From Craterostigma plantagineum (taxonomy: Eukaryota; Streptophyta; Magnoliopsida; Lamiales; Linderniaceae): a DNA stretch of 64,000 nucleotides. The DNA lies in contig JAPQWV010000005.1 of the NCBI GenBank assembly GCA_027422505.1, positions 7,073,501-7,137,500 on the forward strand, given 5' to 3'. Shown in pieces: positions 46,169-56,631 of the stretch. The number at the start of each line of letters is the position of its first letter. The first letter of the stretch is position 1. The notes below the pieces were generated by a model. That model was not told the origin of the DNA. It ran no database searches and worked only from the letters and a program-made list of their open reading frames with translations. Position numbers and translations under genes: made by a program.

Positions 46169-47460
46169 TGTGGCGACCCTACTTCCTAATTAAGTTAATT
46201 GGCGGATTTCCGCAACGAAAGTCGCGGAGGACCCGATTTATCGAAAACTTTTGATAATAATATACATATACAATCTAAAGTCGGGTTTACAAAAAAATGT
46301 CATATAACTACAACGGGCCGAAGCCCCAATAATCAGAACCCGACTATGCTATATTACGCCTCTCCACAGGTCGCGTCCCATGTACTGCGCCGCCCTCAAA
46401 AGCCCGTGGAGTCACCGCCGCCAGCCAGCTTACAGCTCACCCTGACACGCATCGGTGTCGGGCTCAGTCTTACCTACAAAAACCCTAAGCAAAATTTTTT
46501 ATTTCGGGTCGCGAAACTTTGTCGCGGGCCCAAATTCGCGAGACTCCTACTTATTATACTCAATTCGCGAAATCATAAATGGCCCGCGAAACATAAAATC
46601 GCCTGAAACCTAGAATTGTCCAATTTCTTCAAACCTTCATTTTAAAAACCCTAAATTTTCCAGAATTACTAGCTCGATCAACAATTCAAACCACATAAAC
46701 ACAACATCAAAATACAGAACTCATATTTTGAGTTCCAAAGGCACATCATAGCACGTAAGAACATCATCGAAACCCCGAAAAATCGTAAAATGAAACTTAA
46801 TGAATTCGGATGTCATCCGAATTCTAAATATTTTTAGGAAATTAGTACGGTTTGTAGGGGTTAAAAACCACCTACCTCTCTTCCAAGTTTAATTTGAGTT
46901 AATTCCCTAGGTTGACAATCGAATTGAGCTTGCCAAAAATCTTCTCTGCTTCTCTCGTCACCTTCTATGCTCCAACTTTTACTAATTATCAAACCATGTA
47001 GAATTGTTAAATACTTAAGCTAGTGGATGATTTACATGTTAGGTAATATCCTTACCTCCTTAGCTTAGTTTGATAATTTCCTAAGTTGAAAACTCGATCA
47101 AGCTTGCCGAAAATATTCTTCCCAGCTTCGTTGATCGACTTCTTCCTTTCTCTTGCTTCTTGGGTTACGTTGGTTTGTGTGTTCCTAATGAATATTTTTA
47201 TGCTAAGTAGTAAAAAGGGGTGACATAATTCCAATCGTGTCTTACCCCCCTCATTAAGAAATCTCATGCTTATCTTTAGTTATTTTGGGCTTTATCAATT
47301 TATTTGGCCAATTCTTATAATTACTAATTGGTACATGGATTGGGCCCTTATCTTCGGCCCCCACACACCTTTGGCCCGTAGTAATTTGCGGCTCCATTCA
47401 TGTAACAAAGCGAGGCCCTCGAGCATAAACGTCGATCATAAATAAATGCATATACTATAA
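46169..47460 (+). mobile_element. Ty3/gypsy-type LTR fragment related to the 25.6-kb solo LTR
   Basis: It starts TGTGGCGACCCTACTTCC and contains a block on CCACAGGTCGCGTCCCATGT and CCCGTGGAGTCACCGCC, close to 25818-25880 in the solo LTR at 25591. The right border is unclear and no flanking duplication was found, so it is a partial or decayed copy. Confidence 0.6.
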
Positions 47461-47587
47461 AATCTGTAATTATATATTTGTGGCCCAGTGCAATAGATTA
47501 GGATGCATAACCTTAAATTGGGAATTGGCTACTACGATAGCATTCTGTGCTAATCATACCTTCTGCCAATAAAAGAAAAGGTATGGC

Positions 47588-47752
47588 TTGTCTACCCGAT
47601 TGGGTATAATCCAACTCCAAGTAATAAATGACACATAGCACAATATAAATTTAATTGCGCATAAGATATGCTAAACATAGGTGGGGTAGTGTGTAGGAAT
47701 GCCACTTGTAAAAATTAAGTTGGATTAAACCCAATTTGGTAGACAAGTAAAA
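47588..47752. mobile_element. Small foldback MITE, 165 bp
   Basis: The arms CTTGTCTACCCGATTGGG and (reversed) CTTGTCTACCAAATTGGG pair over 30 bases with few mismatches, and enclose about 105 bp. A target duplication is not evident. Confidence 0.55.
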
Positions 47753-47771
47753 ACCTAAAAGATATACACTC

Positions 47772-48473
47772 TGTTACCCCCGGGTTTTCACCACTAACGC
47801 GGAAAAATACCCGATAGGCCATAACTAACTTAACATCTCCACCTCACCTACTAAAAACACCCCGACAGGAAGGGCACTCTGCCCTAGGCCAAATAGAGAC
47901 TGAGTATATCGCCCCCTCGAGAACAGCACCTAACTGCTTCCGACCTGAGGTGAATCCTTACTGGGATATGCATGAGGAAGAAGGGCCAGAAGGCCTGCCC
48001 GAACGGAAAGGGCCCGAAATTCCAGGGGCAGCCGTAGGCCAGAATACCCGAAGCCCCAAGAGGCAATCGTGCCTACAGGCCGCCAACACATACGCAACCA
48101 CTTAAACGTGGAGAAACTGCTATCGAGCTCGGACCCGCCAAATGCGGGGGAAACCGCCAAGGGGCGCTGAACGTGGGGAGCAACTGTCAAGGACTGGGTG
48201 TATCTCCTCCAACACTATAAATACCATCGGAAGGTACCATAAGGAGGTACGTTTTTCCAGATTACACACCGTTACTCTGCCATTTTTACACTGCACTTTT
48301 TCCTTTAGCACACTACCTTAAAACGGAACTACCCTCTTGACTAAGGCAAGAGGGCAAACACTCCCCAAAATTCACCCTGTTTCTACAGCTTCCAGCCAAA
48401 ACACGCGGCGAAATTCAGGAGGGAGAGAGGTCGTCAGTCCATTTTCGCGGTAGGTCAATTTTCGACGGCATCA
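47772..48473 (+). mobile_element. Solo LTR, 702 bp, TSD CACTC
   Basis: It starts TGTTACCCCCGGGTTTTC and ends CGACGGCATCA. The flanks are identical, CACTC (47767-47771 and 48474-48478). A TATAAATA box is present at 48216-48223 with a CT-rich transcript leader after it. GC content is higher than in the surroundings. No primer site or internal domain follows, so this is a solo LTR, probably Ty3/gypsy. Confidence 0.85.
48216..48223 (+). promoter_or_regulatory. TATA box of the 702-bp solo LTR
   Basis: TATAAATA in the R/U3 part of the LTR, about 250 bp before its end; it would start transcription toward 49 kb if active. Confidence 0.5.
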
Positions 48474-48790
48474 CACTCAAAGTTTGCTTATTAGTCCTGC
48501 TGAAAGTCGTGGTCATCCCGTAACACAACTGACAGATGAGCTCAGATTTGTATCAGACTGAAGTAAGTTGTGTGGGACCACACTAGCATTATGTGATGTG
48601 AGCCGATGATTGTGGGCCACATCCTCACTAGATCAGTTTGTTTTTATGTTTTTTAACAAAAAAGGAAAATTTGATATAAAAAATTTGGAAGTAAAAAATT
48701 ATTAAAAAAATTGACCCAAAAATAAAAGATTATCATTTCAATCACTTATTAGATAAACTTATATAATAGAATAAAGTTTTACTAGAAATT

Positions 48791-49105
48791 AGGGGTGTTA
48801 AAAACCAACCCGACCCGCCAACCGACACGAACCGCACTCGAAAATAACAGGTTTAGGGGTTAGCATTTTCGATCTGTTTAAGTAAATGGGTAAACCCGAA
48901 CACCCGAATATTAAGTGGTTCAGGTTGGGGTTCGAGTTTTCAAAATCAACCCATCAACCCGTTTATCAACCTATTTAACCCGCATAATATAAATTACTAA
49001 AAATAGATTTTTTTATTAAAATAATGGGGTTTAGATTAAAAATTAATTAAATAGGGTGATTTTGTAAAAATTAACAAAATCGAGCATATCGTGTGTAATA
49101 ACAGG
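48791..49105. mobile_element. Truncated hAT-like end
   Basis: TTAGGGGTGTTAAAAACCAAC with ACCCGACCCGCC-type subterminal repeats looks like the left end of another hAT element. The matching right end is not present before the foldback at 49108. Confidence 0.4.
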
Positions 49106-49107
49106 GG

Positions 49108-49545
49108 TGACGTTCTCCTTTTCGTTTATTATTTTTTATTTTTTATTTTATATTTATTAATTATATAGAAATTGGATGGGGACGACGTTCATGTGATTTA
49201 TATAATAAAAATTAATAAATACATCTAATTTGTCGTTTGTTTCACGACGATTAAAATGATATGCATTCTTATATTTTTCGAAATAATTAATTGTTTTTAA
49301 ATTTATTCCAATTTAAGTATTTTTAATTTATAAAAATAAATAAAATATTTTCGAAAATAAACAAATAGAAGATATGCATAGCATTTTAATCGTCGTGAAA
49401 CAAACAATAAAATAGATGCGTTTATTGATTTTATTATGTAAATCATATGAAATCACGATAATTTTATGATTTGGTGTATTATATAATTAATAAATATAAA
49501 ATAAAAAATAAAATCATAGAAACAAAAGGAAAACCCATTGGCGCA
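49108..49545. mobile_element. Foldback element, 440 bp, AT-rich
   Basis: Both halves are reverse complements with modest divergence. TTTGTTTCACGACGATTAAA at 49236 pairs with TTTAATCGTCGTGAAACAAA at 49386, and the outer arm TTCTCCTTTTCGTTT pairs with AAACAAAAGGAAAA. A single long hairpin is possible. No coding capacity. Confidence 0.75.
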
Positions 49546-49586
49546 GTAATATTGAAATACTTTTCAAAACTACCATATTTTAGATA

Positions 49587-49988
49587 GTGTAATCTACACA
49601 TAAATACCTACTTAAATAAAAAAGTTACAAATCAGTACCTTGTTAGAAAATTTTACAGATAGGTACCAGATTTACTGTTTGTACCAGTTTATGTGTAAAG
49701 ACCGTACCTTTCTATGTGTGCATAGCGTACCATGTCACGCCTTTATACGATACCCTATACGGTTGCTATAGGGTACCTGCTAATACGGCGTACCATTCTC
49801 TCAACGTATTACGTACCACAATACGATGTTATATGGTACCTAAATGTGCTAAATACGGCGTACTTACGGCGGATCGAGTACCTATATGCAAAAAATTTAT
49901 TCTATTAGGTTCCTACATATAAAAAAATCATTACAGAGTACTAAATTACAAGTTTTTATCCAAATGAATATTTATGTGTAAAGACCTC
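49587..49988. mobile_element. MULE mini-element, 402 bp, TSD TTTTAGATA, GTACC array
   Basis: Perfect 9-bp duplications flank it (49578-49586 and 49989-49997). The ends match imperfectly (GTGTAATCTACACATAAATA and the reversed GAGGTCTTTACACATAAATA). Inside, GTACC occurs at 49681, 49704, 49727, 49773, 49790, 49813 and 49836, again in 23-bp steps (49750 has a GATACC variant). It shares the motif with the 33704 MULE but not its ends. It ends about 230 bp before LSU. Confidence 0.85.
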
Positions 49989-50216
49989 TTTTAGATAATT
50001 TTTTCAAAAAAACCGTAAAATTGATAAAAAAGCCGATCATCGTCTTCTCTGTCCCTATTCCCAAAAGCATCTGAATTATAATCACTCACAAGAACCAATC
50101 CCCAGATACATTGAACCTAGACGCATCCTGTAATGCTACAAATTAACTCCTAACCCAAGTAAAACTACCCCGTACATTCTTCGCTCACACACTTAAAAAC
50201 TTACAATAAAAAGAAA

Positions 50217-50528
50217 ATGGCTCCGAGCATAGGCATAGCGATTCCACCCACGGCGGCCGGAGAAGATACGCCGGCGGCGGCGTGGCTGCGGCGGAGGAAC
50301 GAGGAGTTGGAGAGGCAGCTGAAGACGAGCTTGGAAAGGGAGGAGAGAGTGAGGGAGGAGCTGAGGAGAGCGGTGGCGCGTATGACGGCGGCGGAGGAGG
50401 CTGAGGAGAGGCTATGCTTTCAGCTCGGCGAGCTCGAGGCTGAGTCCGTGGCTCAGGCTCGGGAGTTCCGAGCCAGGGTTCAGGAGTTGATCGGAAAGCT
50501 GTCCGTACAAAACAATCTCGTTAGTTAG
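50217..50528 (+). CDS. LSU: RESPONSE TO LOW SULFUR (LSU) family protein, 103 aa
   Basis: Intronless, as usual for LSU genes. The Ala/Pro-rich start is followed by WLRRRNEELERQLKTSLERE, EERVREELRRAVARMTAAEE and AEERLCFQLGELEAESVAQA, a continuous coiled coil matching LSU1-4. The size is in the family range (about 95-110 aa). LSU proteins are small hubs induced by sulfur starvation and other stresses and bind many partners, including the autophagy receptor NBR1/Joka2. A GTACC-rich MULE mini-element lies in the promoter region just upstream. Confidence 0.9.
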   Translation: MAPSIGIAIPPTAAGEDTPAAAWLRRRNEELERQLKTSLEREERVREELRRAVARMTAAEEAEERLCFQLGELEAESVAQAREFRARVQELIGKLSVQNNLVS

Positions 50529-51060
50529 AATGGATAATTTATGTGTGAATAAAGTGAACAAATAAAAAAAAACTCTTTCCTCGTATTGATCTTGCAATGG
50601 AGATCAACGGCTACTAAAGTGTTTATCTTCCTATATTTTTCTTTTTCCCCTTTGAATAGGGAATTTTGATATCTCTGTAATAAAAAATCTGAAATGTCTA
50701 GGCATTACTTCTTTACGTTGTCCCTTCCTTTTACTTGCGAGGATATTGTAAAATAATCTGAAAGATGAGTCGAAGTACACAACTACAAAGGCGTAGAAGA
50801 GATTCATGAAATAATGAAGTAAGCTAGTGTATATGCGATCTTGGCAGTTACTCAGTATCTATTGAAATATTAATATCATGGAGGCTTCCCCACAAAGTGG
50901 GACCTAATTTTAGAATAAGATTTTTTTTTTGTCATAACCTATGTATGAATAACGTCATCTAGTCATTTAAACAAGTTTCACAGGCTATACAAACCCATGA
51001 AGTAGTATTGTTGAGCGGAGAAGTGGTACAGAAGAACTCTTATGTGTTTCTTGTGCAAAT
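50529..51060. other. LSU downstream region, no gene recognised
   Basis: AT-rich DNA with the probable LSU 3' UTR. No terminal repeats with a clear duplication were found that would delimit the array that follows at 51100. Confidence 0.5.
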
Positions 51061-51099
51061 ATTTACCCGATTTCTGCAAAAACGCTTAAGAATTCTGCT

Positions 51100-51406
51100 G
51101 TACCACTTTTCCGTTCAACAATACCACTTCATAGGTCTACAAAATGCTGTACCACTTCTCTGTGTCAACAGTACCACTTCATGGGTCTCCCGTACCAGTT
51201 CTTCTCTGGTCAACAGTACCATTTCATGGGTCTACAAATGTTGTACCACTTCTCTGTTCATCAGGACCACTTCATGGATCTACCGTATCACTTCACTGTT
51301 CACCAGTACCACTTCATGGGTCTACAGTACCACTTCACTGTTCACCCGTACCACTTCATGGGTCTACAGTACCACTTCATGTACAGTGTATACCACTTCT
51401 TCATGG
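51100..51406. repeat. GTACCACTTC array, 21-bp period
   Basis: The motif starts at 51285 (variant), 51306, 51327, 51348, 51369 and 51390 in exact 21-bp steps, alternating CATGGGTCTACA and ACTGTTCACC spacers. Earlier units (51100-51264) are more diverged, with 20-28 bp steps. Several frames are open only because 21 is a multiple of three. Confidence 0.95.
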
Positions 51407-51589
51407 TTGAAGAAGGCGATGGCAATTCTGTGTAATTTCTGCACACAGGCAGGGGTAAATGCGTCATTTTTTCTCAAAATTGGTCCTTAAGTCTAAGACC
51501 AAACTTCAAATAGATCCTTATTTCTTTTTCAAACGTTATTGGGTCCTAAAATCTAATGAAAATATGTTAAGTGGGCCTGAAATACAATT

Positions 51590-51900
51590 AACTCTTTATA
51601 AATATGTTGGCAGATGGTAATTTTCTTCGGTCAGATATATGTCAGATAGCTACACACTGTAATATATTTAATAGCCTTGTCTAATATACGTCAGATAATA
51701 TGAGAGAGAGATAAAGAAGGGCTTTAATGTAATTAATATACATCAGTCGCATCTAACTGTTTGAAACGCAAAGATGCGTCGAAAGTAGGAGAGAGAAGGT
51801 CCCAAACGCAATTTGAGTTTCGTTATGCTGTTCGGTTGGAGCGAATTTACCCCAAATTTTGGGTTTTGGTGTTCGGTTGGAGATGCTCCCAAACGAGGTA
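51590..51900. mobile_element. TIR element, copy B, inverted relative to 44166
   Basis: The reverse complement of about 51630-51895 follows the left 250 bp of the element at 44166 (GCATCTCCAACCGAACACC end, CCAAAATTTGGG block, GATGCGTC block). The outer border near 51590 is uncertain. Confidence 0.6.
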
Positions 51901-54120
51901 TGAACTATGAAGTAGTAGTAGCTTCTAATTCGTATGTAATAAAACAATCATGCAATACTTTAAAGGTTAATTATCAGTCAGGCCCCGTTAAGATGTTTAA
52001 GTAGTGTTCAGGCCCCAATAAAGTTCCATTTAGCATTAAGGACCTACTTTTCAAAACTCTTAGAGAAAAAGACCCAAACTGCGATATGACATATATACCC
52101 TCTAACAGATGCGAAATTTACAACTTTGCCATCGTCTTCTCCAACGAGCGATTTTCGCTGCAAGCTCGAATCCTCTTAAAAAAAACTTCAAGCTCGATTT
52201 GTATTGCTAATTTGCAGCTTTAATCGTCAGAAATCGTTGACATTGTAGCCGAAAATGATAAACATAAATCGTTGAGATTGAAAAAAATCTTCAAAAGATT
52301 TATGGAAGCTAGAAAAAAACTGATATATACAAATAACAGAAATCATTGAGACAGTAGCCGAAAATATCAAAGTTTATGACCTAATATGTTGAAATTATTG
52401 TTAATTTGATCGTGGGTATGATTTGTATATCTAATTTGCAAATCGTCAAAAATAACGAATATAGCAAAAAATAAAAATGCATTATATATAATAACAAATG
52501 TTGACTTAGAAGTAACAGATCGCTGAAAGGTAATAACGCCTTGTGTGTCGTAAATAACACATTGTGTATACAAGTAATGGATCGAAAGGATTAAACGAAA
52601 ATCACAAACGACACTACAAAACAGATGAAAACTGCATAAATCTCCTCGTTATTGACTCAATAAGGTAAAATAGACCTCAATTTCTCATGGGTACCTCGAA
52701 TTTATACCGATTCGTTGCAAGAAACGGATATTATATTTTCCCTAAATCGTGTAAAAAGAAATACTTATAACATAGCCAAAAATAACAAATGTCTTATGGT
52801 TAATAACAAATGTTGACTTAGAAGTAACACGTCGCTGAAAAGTAAAAACGCCTTCTTTGTCGTAAATAACACATTCTGTATACAAGTAATGGATCAAAAG
52901 GGATAAAACGAAAATCACAAACGACACTAAAAAACAGATGAAAACTGCATAAATCTCCGCTTATTGACTCAATAAGGTAAAATAGACCTCAATTTCTCAT
53001 GGGTACCTCGAATTTATACCGATTAGTTGCAAGAAACGGAATTATATTTTCCCTAAATCGTGTAAAAAAGAAATACTTATAACATAGCAAAAAATAACAA
53101 ATTGTCTTATGGATAATAACAAATGTTGACTCATAAGTAATACATCACTGAAAGGTAATAACGCCTTGTTTGTCGTCAATAACACATTCTGTATACAAGT
53201 AATGGATCGAACGGAATAAAATGAAAATCACAAACGACACTAAAAAAACAGATGAAAACTGCATAAATCTCAGCCTTTGTGACTGAATAAAGTTTTTCCG
53301 TCCTCAATTTCAGATGGGTCTTACTAATAAAGACGAATTTTTTATGTATCGAATGAATTCGTGCCTCCACCCCCAAATCAAAAATTTCGTTCAGAAACCA
53401 ATTCAATATCGACTTCAACGACCGAACAAGGTAAAAGCGACTGAATAAGATAAAATCGAATCAATAAGATAAAATCGAATCAGATGAGTCTTAATATTAA
53501 AAGAAAAAAGTAAGTCGATAACCATGAAATTGAGAAAATTTAGCTTTCTCTAAGACTAAAACGTTTTTTAAGTGAGTAACAGTTTACCCAACAAATATAA
53601 CACATATACATGTAAAAAAAACACTTCATTGAGAATATTCTAGAAGGTTCTGGACCGTCAGAGAATTTAACATAATTGTCAGAGAATATTTACAGGACTT
53701 TCTCAAAATTGTACTACATTAATTGGAAATAATAACACATGTTAGGTAAAGAAAAACAACACGAACTCAACTAATAACACATTGATCAATACTGATACCT
53801 CGTAAATGCTGTTCAGTACCACGTCAATAATTCGATAAAATTCGTACAAAAATACACTTTTATTTTGGATGTTTAATATGGATGTTCATGTAAATATATA
53901 ATTTGATGAAGTTTAATCACCACATTCCTTTGAAAGACACATTAAGCGAAATTTGATGTCAATAGACGAATATTGATCTCAATAGATATATAAATATATA
54001 GTCCTCCATTGCAAAACATAGACTATCACATCTTTCAATGGAACATAACATTATGAATTGCACCACGAACATGTTCAAACATCAACATTAAAGTACTAAT
54101 AACATTTATAGACCACAAAC

Positions 54121-54200
54121 ACAAAATACTAAGCTCAAAACCCTAAATCCGAGGCCCGAAACCCTAAACCCTAAATCCTAAACCCCGAACTCCAAAACTT
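54121..54200. repeat. Degenerate telomere-like CCCTAAA tract
   Basis: AAACCCTAAATCC, GAAACCCTAAACCCTAAATC and CTAAACCCCGAAC stand close together inside the MULE. They follow the plant telomere unit (CCCTAAA) imperfectly. A few further CCCTAA pieces occur to 54330. Confidence 0.6.
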
Positions 54201-55884
54201 TTTTCAGGTTGTAGAAATACCTGCACAAGTCGTGGATCGTTCTTCCAAAATTTCATGTCATAAACCCTTAATCTTAACCTCGAACCCGTAAGTCCTAAAC
54301 CCCAAAAACTACCCAAAAACCCTAGCGCATAGACGATAACAAATTATCCAGAAATCCTAGTGCATGGACGGCAATATTATAATAAATAACACTCTATTGG
54401 TAACAATTAAACCCTTACGGGTACCACATTAAACTGTCCAGAAATTTTTTTGTAATATCCCGCCGAACAGTTCAGAAATTCTACGGTGGCGCGAGAAACT
54501 TTAAGGCTATGGGTCTCTTGAATCTACGTGTATTACCTTCAATTTCAACTAGAAACATGCTTCGATTTACAGATATTTTTATTGTTTGCGTCGACAAAAT
54601 TTTAAGATTCCGTCCCGACACCGTCGCGCTCGTGAGATCCGCAACAGAGAAATCAATATTAATTTGTAAATGGGTTTAACCAAGGCAACTATCGATATTA
54701 TTATATGTGATAAACCCAAATCAAAGAAATTGCTAAGATTGCAGATGTTATGACCGTATATGTTGAAATTATCGTCAATTTCATATGAATGTTGATAAGT
54801 TTCACAAAAATAACAAATGACTTCAGGGTAATAACAAATGTTGACTCCAAAATAATACATCGCTGAAAGTTAATAACGTCTTGTTTGTCGTAAATAACAC
54901 ATTCTGTATACAAATAATGGATCGGGATAAAAAGAACGAAAATCACAAACGATACTAAAAAACAGATGAAAACTGCGTAAATCACGTCGTTATTGACTCA
55001 ATAAGGTAACATAGACCTCAATTTCTCATGGGTACCTCGAATTTATACCGATTTGTTGCAAGAAACGGATATTATATTTTCCCTACATCGTGTAAAAAAG
55101 AAATACTTATAACGTAGCAAAAATAACAAATATCTTATGGTTAATAACAAATGTAGACTTAGAAGTAACACGTCGCTGAATGGTAATAACGCCTCGTTTG
55201 TCGTAAATAACACATTCTGTATACAAATAATGGACCGAGATAGAAAGAACGAAAATCACAAACGACACTAAAAAACAGATGAAAACTGCATAAATCACGT
55301 CGTTATTGACTCAATAAGGTAAAATAGACCTCAATTTCACATGGGTACGTCGAATTTATACCGATTAGTTGCAAGAAACGGATATTATATTTTCCCTAAA
55401 TCGTGTAAAAAGAAATACTTATAACATAGCAAAAAATAACAAGTATCTTATGGTTAATAACAAATGTAGACTTAGAAGTAACATGTCGCTGAAAGGTAAT
55501 AACGCTATGTTTGTCGTAAATAACACATTCTGTATTCAACCAATGGATCGGGGGGAAATATAACGAAAGTCACAAACGACACTAAAAACGGATGAAAACT
55601 GCATAAATCTCGGCGTTATTGACTCAATAAGGTAAAATAGACCTCGATTTCTCATGGGTACCTCGAATTTATACCGATTACTTGCAATTTATGTCGACAT
55701 CTAGATTCGATTTACCATTATTTTTTTGAATTTGCACCCTAATTAGACAAGCAAATTCTACCTCGTGCATCGTCAATATCATAATGAATCCAACATGACA
55801 TGTCGAATCGGTTGGATGGGTCAATCGGATTTTTTTGTGCTCGATTCAGTGTAAGAAAAATGAGTTCGAAAAAAATTCTGTTGA

Positions 55885-55994
55885 TAACGTTTTGCAGTAG
55901 CAAAGTAACACAATGTTGTTGAAAAATAACGTATCTGTTTTGTATAGTAACACTATGCTGTAACTGTATAACATATAATGAAGTAAAAGTAACG
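55885..55994. repeat. RTAAC array, exact 21-bp period
   Basis: TAAC begins at 55885, 55906, 55927, 55948, 55969 and 55990, all exactly 21 bp apart. The sequence between is not conserved, so only the motif and its phase are kept. Similar runs occur at 52492, 52513, 52534, 52555 and at 55145, 55166, 55187, 55208. Confidence 0.95.
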
Positions 55995-56631
55995 CTTCAT
56001 ATAAGACCAAAAAAGCACGTCGTGACTTTCGCTGGAAAAAAAAGAGCAAAGGGTATTTTCGTCAAATTTGGGTCCTTTACTCGATTTTTACAAAAAGTGG
56101 ATCTCTTAAACTTATTAATTTTCTGACAGGGTCTGACAGGTAAATGAAAACTTTAGGGGCCCTGAACAGAAATCTTCCCTACTTTAAATTTCTGGGCCCC
56201 AACGAACGACTACAAGACTGTTGTCCACGTGTCGTGTTCTTATTCGCTAGCTCACTTGTCCTTTCTAACTTCCTCGTTAAGAAAGAGCAAATTACTAAAT
56301 ACACCTTACTGAAGGAGTTAAGTGACAAAAAGTTTCCTCTTTCTCTGTGGGCAAATCAGGCATTTCCCAGCACACGGTTTGCACACTGATAATCTTGACG
56401 CGGTTCCTCAGTAGCAAAAACACTACGTTCGCAGAAACTTCGTCTCACTTCTCCATCGTCGTCATCAATAAATCAAACATCTACAGCCTCACTGAATTTC
56501 TTACAATAATCATCTCAATCTATATCTTTCCGTGTTTCTTTTTGCTACATATATACTCACAGATAGAAGATCACTGTTCACTTTTCACGTCAGCTTTTTT
56601 TTAGTCTATCGTCTGTGAAGAACAACCCTTT

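Larger units (their letters stand above)
51965..56179. mobile_element. Non-autonomous MULE, 4.2 kb, TSD TACTTTAAA, RTAAC arrays
   Basis: Perfect 9-bp duplications (51956-51964 and 56180-56188) flank it. Both ends share CAGG(G)CCCC, a GGACC/GATCCACTTTT block and AAGGACCCAAA-like blocks over about 100 bp. Inside are at least six tandem-type units of about 290-340 bp (around 52440, 52790, 53090, 54820, 55130, 55430), each with RTAAC repeated every 21 bp. No transposase or other long gene is present. The element lies between LSU and the NAC gene. Confidence 0.85.

Noticed and set aside
46169..47460. Third long solo LTR with clean borders
   Set aside because: No matching 5-bp duplication of CAACG was found on the right, so only an LTR fragment is called.
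51008..51490. Three overlapping plus-strand frames with repeated TTSWV or YHFMGLQ units
   Set aside because: The 21-bp repeat step is a multiple of three, so the frames stay open by arithmetic and not because of coding.
52367..55298. Recurring minus-strand frames with YTECVIYDK
   Set aside because: They are copies of the non-coding MULE unit; each is short and ends differently.
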